Shown: positions 5,823 through 8,879 of the stretch, in pieces | Layout of the letters: every line of letters starts with the position of its first letter | Numbering within the stretch: the first letter of the stretch is position 1 | Assembly: GCA_003244125.1 (NCBI GenBank) | Contig: QHBL01000384.1 | Span: forward strand, 1 to 8,879 | From: Chthoniobacterales bacterium | GTDB lineage: Bacteria; Verrucomicrobiota; Verrucomicrobiae; Chthoniobacterales; UBA10450 | Direction of reading: 5' to 3' | DNA: 8,879 nt | Program-made: the position numbers and the translations under genes | Notes under the pieces: generated by a model | The model's input: only the letters and a program-made list of their open reading frames with translations | Database searches by the model: none | What the model was told of the DNA's origin: nothing

Positions 5823-6995
5823 TCAAGCCGACTGAAGCAGAGTTCCGCGACCGCTCGTGCGCGGGCTCAGATGCGGCGTCGCTTCCGTTGGCTCGGCTTC
5901 TCGGGCGAGCTTGCGATACAAGGTGAGTGCCTGCCCGACGACCTGATCCATATTGTAATAGCGATAGGTCGCGAGCCGGCCGACGAAATGCACGTCTGGT
6001 CGGTGTTGGGCCATCTCGCGATACTTCGCATAGATCGCGGCATTAGCCGGTTGCGGGACCGGATAATACGGATCGCCCTTCGCCTGCGGGTACTCGTAAA
6101 CGATACTCGTGCGCGCATGTTGCTGACCGGTGAGATGTTTGAATTCAGTAACTCGGGTGTAATCGTGGTCGTTCGGATAATTCACCACCGCCACCGGCTG
6201 ATGCCATTCCTGGTCGAGCGTCTTGTGTTCGAAACGCAATGAGCGGTACGGCAGCCTGCCGAAACGATAATCGAAGAATTCATCCACAGGCCCGCTGAAG
6301 ATCAGCTGACCAAACTTCACCTCATCGCGCAGCTCTCGATAATCGATCCCGAGCAAAACGTCGATGTTGCGATGGTCGAGCATGTTTTCAAACATGCGAG
6401 TGAAGCCATGTTTCGGCATCGACTGAAACTGGTCAGTGAAATAGCGGTCGTCGCGATTGGTGCGCACCGGAATGCGCGCGGCCACCTGCGCGTCAAGCTG
6501 TGACGGATCAAGTCCCCACTGTTTGGACGTGTAATTGCGGAAGAACTTCTCGTAGAGATCGCGACCGACACGGCTGAGCGTGATCTCTTCCGAGGTGCGC
6601 GGCGATGCGCAGGGAATGGCGCGGTCGGCGAGGAATTGCTCCACTTCGTTTTCGTTCAACCGCAAACCGTAGAGATTGTTGATGGTGTCGAGATTGATCG
6701 GGATCGGCAGGAGCTTGCCTTCCACACGCGCAAGCACACGATGCTCGTAGGCGCGCCAGGCGGTGAAGCGCGAGAGGTACTCGAAGATGTCGCGCGAGTT
6801 GGTGTGAAAAATATGGGGCCCGTATTTATGGACGAGTATGCCCGCCGCATCCGCGTGATCGTAAGCGTTGCCGCCGACGTGAGCGCGCCGGTCGCACACC
6901 AGCACTGATTTGCCCGAGGCGGCGGCGAGCCGTTCCGCTACGACACTTCCGGCAAACCCCGCGCCAACGACGAGGAAATCATACGCGTTTCTCAT
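5823..6995 (-). CDS. glf: UDP-galactopyranose mutase
   Basis: This flavoenzyme interconverts UDP-galactopyranose and UDP-galactofuranose in the cytoplasm, supplying galactofuranose for surface glycans. The N-terminal FAD-binding Rossmann motif is VVGAGFAG (9-16), followed by CDRRAHVGGNAYD (34-46). The family blocks YGPHIFHT (58-65), NYTSKQWG (154-161, with Trp160) and AARIPVR with Arg174 are all present. So are Arg281 in DYTRVTEFKHL and the C-terminal YRYYNMDQVVGQAL (344-357), which contacts FAD and substrate. The length is 390 residues against about 367 in E. coli. The excess is a C-terminal tail (about 368-390) beyond the conserved end that looks like translated repeat. The ATG shares ATGA with the glycosyltransferase stop, so the two are likely translationally coupled. 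Identification is firm. Confidence 0.97.
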   Translation of the reverse strand: MRNAYDFLVVGAGFAGSVVAERLAAASGKSVLVCDRRAHVGGNAYDHADAAGILVHKYGPHIFHTNSRDIFEYLSRFTAWRAYEHRVLARVEGKLLPIPINLDTINNLYGLRLNENEVEQFLADRAIPCASPRTSEEITLSRVGRDLYEKFFRNYTSKQWGLDPSQLDAQVAARIPVRTNRDDRYFTDQFQSMPKHGFTRMFENMLDHRNIDVLLGIDYRELRDEVKFGQLIFSGPVDEFFDYRFGRLPYRSLRFEHKTLDQEWHQPVAVVNYPNDHDYTRVTEFKHLTGQQHARTSIVYEYPQAKGDPYYPVPQPANAAIYAKYREMAQHRPDVHFVGRLATYRYYNMDQVVGQALTLYRKLAREAEPTEATPHLSPRTSGRGTLLQSA

Positions 6996-8167
6996 GCCGC
7001 GGTGACGGAAAGCGCACGCCTGGTCGCGAGCGCATCGGCGATGTGTTCTTCGAGCTGGGCCACGATCGATTCCCAGGAGTTCCGGCGCACGCGCGCGAGA
7101 CCGCGCTCGATGCGCGATTGCGGCGGTCGCGCGGCTACGCGTTTGCAGGCGGCGACAAACTTCGCCGGCTCATCCGCGATGGTGACGATGTTACTGAATT
7201 GCGCCACAACGTCCTCAACCGGCGTCGAGACGATGGGCCGGCTTGTGGCCATATATTCGAGCGCCTTGGTCGGATTGATGAATCGCGTCGCTTCATTCAT
7301 GGCAAAGGGCATCAGGCAAACATCGAACGCTTTCGCGTACGCCGGCAGCTCGGCGTAATCGCGCCCGCCGAGCCAGTGAAGATTCGTGCGTTGCGGAAAG
7401 GTTCCACGTTCGACCTTTGTCCATGGACCAACGATAACGACGCTGCCGGAAGTTGCGTCGGCTAATTGCGCCAGCAACTCGTAATTGATGCGCTCGTCAA
7501 CCACGCCGATGTAGCCGAAAATCGGACGCGGGAGATGAGCCACATCCCGCGGCAGCGCGAGCCTGGCATCACGCGCGCGGGCAAAATGCTTTTCATCAAC
7601 GCCGCAGCCGAAGCAAAAGCAGTTTTGATTGAGCAATCGTTTCGCCTTCCAGATTTTCGGACCGCCGGCGAAGACGACATCGGCGAGCGCGAGCAGCTCG
7701 CGTTCGCGCCGCACCAGTTCCGCCGGCGCTCCGCGGAATAGCGACAGCTCATCCATGCAATCGTAGACGATGGCGCGCTCGTTCAAATGACCGGCGAAGG
7801 GCGTCACCGCCATCGGATCGTAGAACCATTGCACCGGTGAGAGAAAGTTGCGGCCGACCGGGCCGGCGAGAAGGGATTCCACGACACGGCGGCGTTCCTT
7901 ATCCACCCAAGCCAGGTCATTCCAGCGCGTCGCTGGCACTTTCATTTGCAGAACGATGATGTTCGGAAACTCAGGAACTTCGCGCATGGTGACGCGGGTG
8001 GAGCGCACGCCGGCGTCGGCCACCGGAGCTTCGACGAAGAGGACGCGATGCGTTCTGGATAAGCGCGAGAGAAATTGTTGTGGCCGTTGCCAGACCCAAT
8101 CCCACCCCAGATGCGAGTGAACGACGATCGGATACGGCTCGTTCGGCTCCGTTTTAAATGGTCTCAT
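6992..8167 (-). CDS. GT4-type (GT-B fold) glycosyltransferase, TuaH-like, possible galactofuranosyl or related transferase
   Basis: It is predicted to transfer a sugar from a nucleotide donor onto a surface glycan precursor at the cytoplasmic face. The ATG at 8167 gives 391 residues starting MRPFKTEPNEPYPIVVHSHL, a natural GT-B start, with a weak GGA 8 nt upstream. An in-frame ATG at 8188 and a GTG at 8233 are alternatives. Motifs: HLGWDWVWQRPQQF near residue 20-32; YDCMDELSLF (135-144); CGVDEKHF (188-195); GYIGVVDERINYELL (218-232), the start of the C-terminal Rossmann domain; GGRDYAELPAYAKAFDV (267-283); and PTKALEYMATSRPIVST (299-315), with the donor-binding Glu304 of the family. There is no membrane segment. 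The 4-bp overlap with glf argues for a shared pathway, which makes UDP-Galf a reasonable donor. The actual donor and acceptor cannot be seen from the sequence. Confidence 0.87.
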   Translation of the reverse strand: MRPFKTEPNEPYPIVVHSHLGWDWVWQRPQQFLSRLSRTHRVLFVEAPVADAGVRSTRVTMREVPEFPNIIVLQMKVPATRWNDLAWVDKERRRVVESLLAGPVGRNFLSPVQWFYDPMAVTPFAGHLNERAIVYDCMDELSLFRGAPAELVRRERELLALADVVFAGGPKIWKAKRLLNQNCFCFGCGVDEKHFARARDARLALPRDVAHLPRPIFGYIGVVDERINYELLAQLADATSGSVVIVGPWTKVERGTFPQRTNLHWLGGRDYAELPAYAKAFDVCLMPFAMNEATRFINPTKALEYMATSRPIVSTPVEDVVAQFSNIVTIADEPAKFVAACKRVAARPPQSRIERGLARVRRNSWESIVAQLEEHIADALATRRALSVTAA

Positions 8168-8283
8168 TCTGTCATTCCGATCATCCATACCGTGCGGGAA
8201 AATTTCGCGGCCGAGGGCATCTTTGGCCGCCACAATGTGGTGAAGCGGCGACTAAGTGTTTTCCTTAGGCGCGCCCGGCCGAT

Positions 8284-8879
8284 TTAGGCGGCGCCATTGG
8301 CAATCCGGCAGACGAAAACGCGTGGCGTAATCGCCGTCTTAGTAACATATCGCCGCGACAACTCCGCCGCAACTTTCGCGGCGTGCGCACGTTCGCATAA
8401 TGTCACCGTCGCGCCCCCGAAACCGCCGCCGGTCAGTCGCGCGCCGAGAACGCCTGGCAACTGTTGCGCAATGGAAACGAGAAGATCGAGCTCAGGCGTG
8501 CTGTTCTCAAAATTGCGGCGCGAGCTTTCGTGCGAGGCATTCATCAACTTGCCAAAGCCCGCGCCATCGCCGGCCTCGAGCAATTCGAGAGCGCGCCAGA
8601 CGCGTTCGTTTTCTTCGACGACGTGCGCGGCGCGGCGGCGCAGCAGCTCGGGAAGATCGCGTCGCGCGGCCAGGGTCGCCGAGCTCACGTCTCGCAAGGC
8701 GCGCACCCCGAGCGCCGCCGCCGCCTCGCGTGTTTGCTCGCGCCGCACGTTGTACTCGCCGCTGGCCAGCTCTCGCTTTTTTCCAGACTCCGCGATGATC
8801 AGCGCGAGGCCCGCCGGAAACGGAACCGTGCGGATTTCCTCCGTGCGCGCGTCGAAGAAGACGGCGCAATCTTCGCGGC
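8284..8879 (-). CDS. galK: Galactokinase, C-terminal half (cut by right window edge)
   Basis: It phosphorylates galactose to galactose-1-phosphate with ATP (Leloir pathway, cytoplasm). The frame is open from the window end to TAA 8286-8284, giving 197 residues, about half of a usual galactokinase of about 380. The visible part begins REDCAVFFDARTEE and continues through ALIIAESGKKRELASGEYN with RREQ. It then shows HVVEENERVWRA, LMNASHESSRRNF with TPELDLLV, and the GHMP-kinase motif 3 GARLTGGGFGG (8445-8413). This order is characteristic of GalK, so the symbol is given; the N-terminal signature and ATP motif lie outside. The usual Ala/Cys-containing form of the final motif is altered to GGGFGGAT, which is conservative. 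It ends 117 bp before the glycosyltransferase start on the same strand, likely in one operon. The gap 8168-8283 has no gene, only a short stem CTAAG/CTTAG (8252-8268). Confidence 0.92.
   Translation of the reverse strand, partial: REDCAVFFDARTEEIRTVPFPAGLALIIAESGKKRELASGEYNVRREQTREAAAALGVRALRDVSSATLAARRDLPELLRRRAAHVVEENERVWRALELLEAGDGAGFGKLMNASHESSRRNFENSTPELDLLVSIAQQLPGVLGARLTGGGFGGATVTLCERAHAAKVAAELSRRYVTKTAITPRVFVCRIANGAA

Noticed and set aside
5778..6242. Plus-strand open frame of 154 codons
   Set aside because: It is antisense to the conserved C-terminal part of glf, including the YNMDQVVGQAL block, and has no motif of its own.
8168..8233. Extension of the glycosyltransferase to the GTG at 8233
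   Set aside because: It adds 22 polar residues without family resemblance, with no Shine-Dalgarno site; the ATG at 8167 has a weak GGA at proper spacing. The choice stays uncertain.
8252..8268. Short hairpin CTAAG/CTTAG between galK and the glycosyltransferase
   Set aside because: A 5-bp AT-rich stem without a T-tract is too weak to call a terminator or regulatory element.

Overview
The window is GC-rich bacterial chromosome with compact genes and no strong Shine-Dalgarno sites. It holds six protein genes, one of them cut by the right edge, and a TPP riboswitch cut by the left edge. The gene content (a Zn amidase with a copper-amine-oxidase-like N-terminal domain, a neprilysin-type M13 peptidase, a TuaH-like glycosyltransferase) and the intergenic repeats of GGTCGGGATGACAAAG and GTGACAAGTGACAAG type resemble soil Verrucomicrobiota (Chthoniobacterales/Spartobacteria-like). 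Acidobacteriota remain possible. This placement rests on recognition, not on a search.

Layout. Positions 1-64 (minus) are the 5' two-thirds of a TPP riboswitch whose regulated gene lies off the left end. A possible promoter sits behind it, partly inside a 7-bp tandem repeat (85-115). Positions 235-669 (minus) carry a small secreted NTF2/SnoaL-like (DUF4440-type) protein broken by two single-base-type frameshifts, both at homopolymers. Positions 763-1950 (minus) are an exported N-acetylmuramoyl-L-alanine amidase with all catalytic residues. The divergent spacer 1951-2278 holds an inverted repeat, a piece of a dispersed repeat and five degenerate 20-25 bp tandem units. Positions 2279-4465 (plus) are an exported M13 zinc metallopeptidase with an intact active site. 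It converges on a minus-strand block, with a 14-bp stem hairpin between them.

The minus-strand block (8879 down to 4510) reads in transcription order: galactokinase (partial), a GT4-type glycosyltransferase, UDP-galactopyranose mutase (glf, start codon overlapping the glycosyltransferase stop), and a cytoplasmic clan GH-A (GH1-like) glycoside hydrolase. Together they look like a galactose-to-galactofuranose glycan locus: GalK phosphorylates galactose, Glf converts UDP-Galp to UDP-Galf, the glycosyltransferase may transfer the sugar, and the hydrolase trims or remodels a related glycan or oligosaccharide. The amidase and the M13 peptidase are separate cell-envelope enzymes.

The most interesting points are the GH-A enzyme without a signal peptide linked to glf, the tandem expansion of a dispersed repeat between divergent genes, repeat-like sequence forming the C-terminal tails of two proteins, and the doubly frameshifted small gene. 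No mobile element, CRISPR array, tRNA or rRNA was seen.
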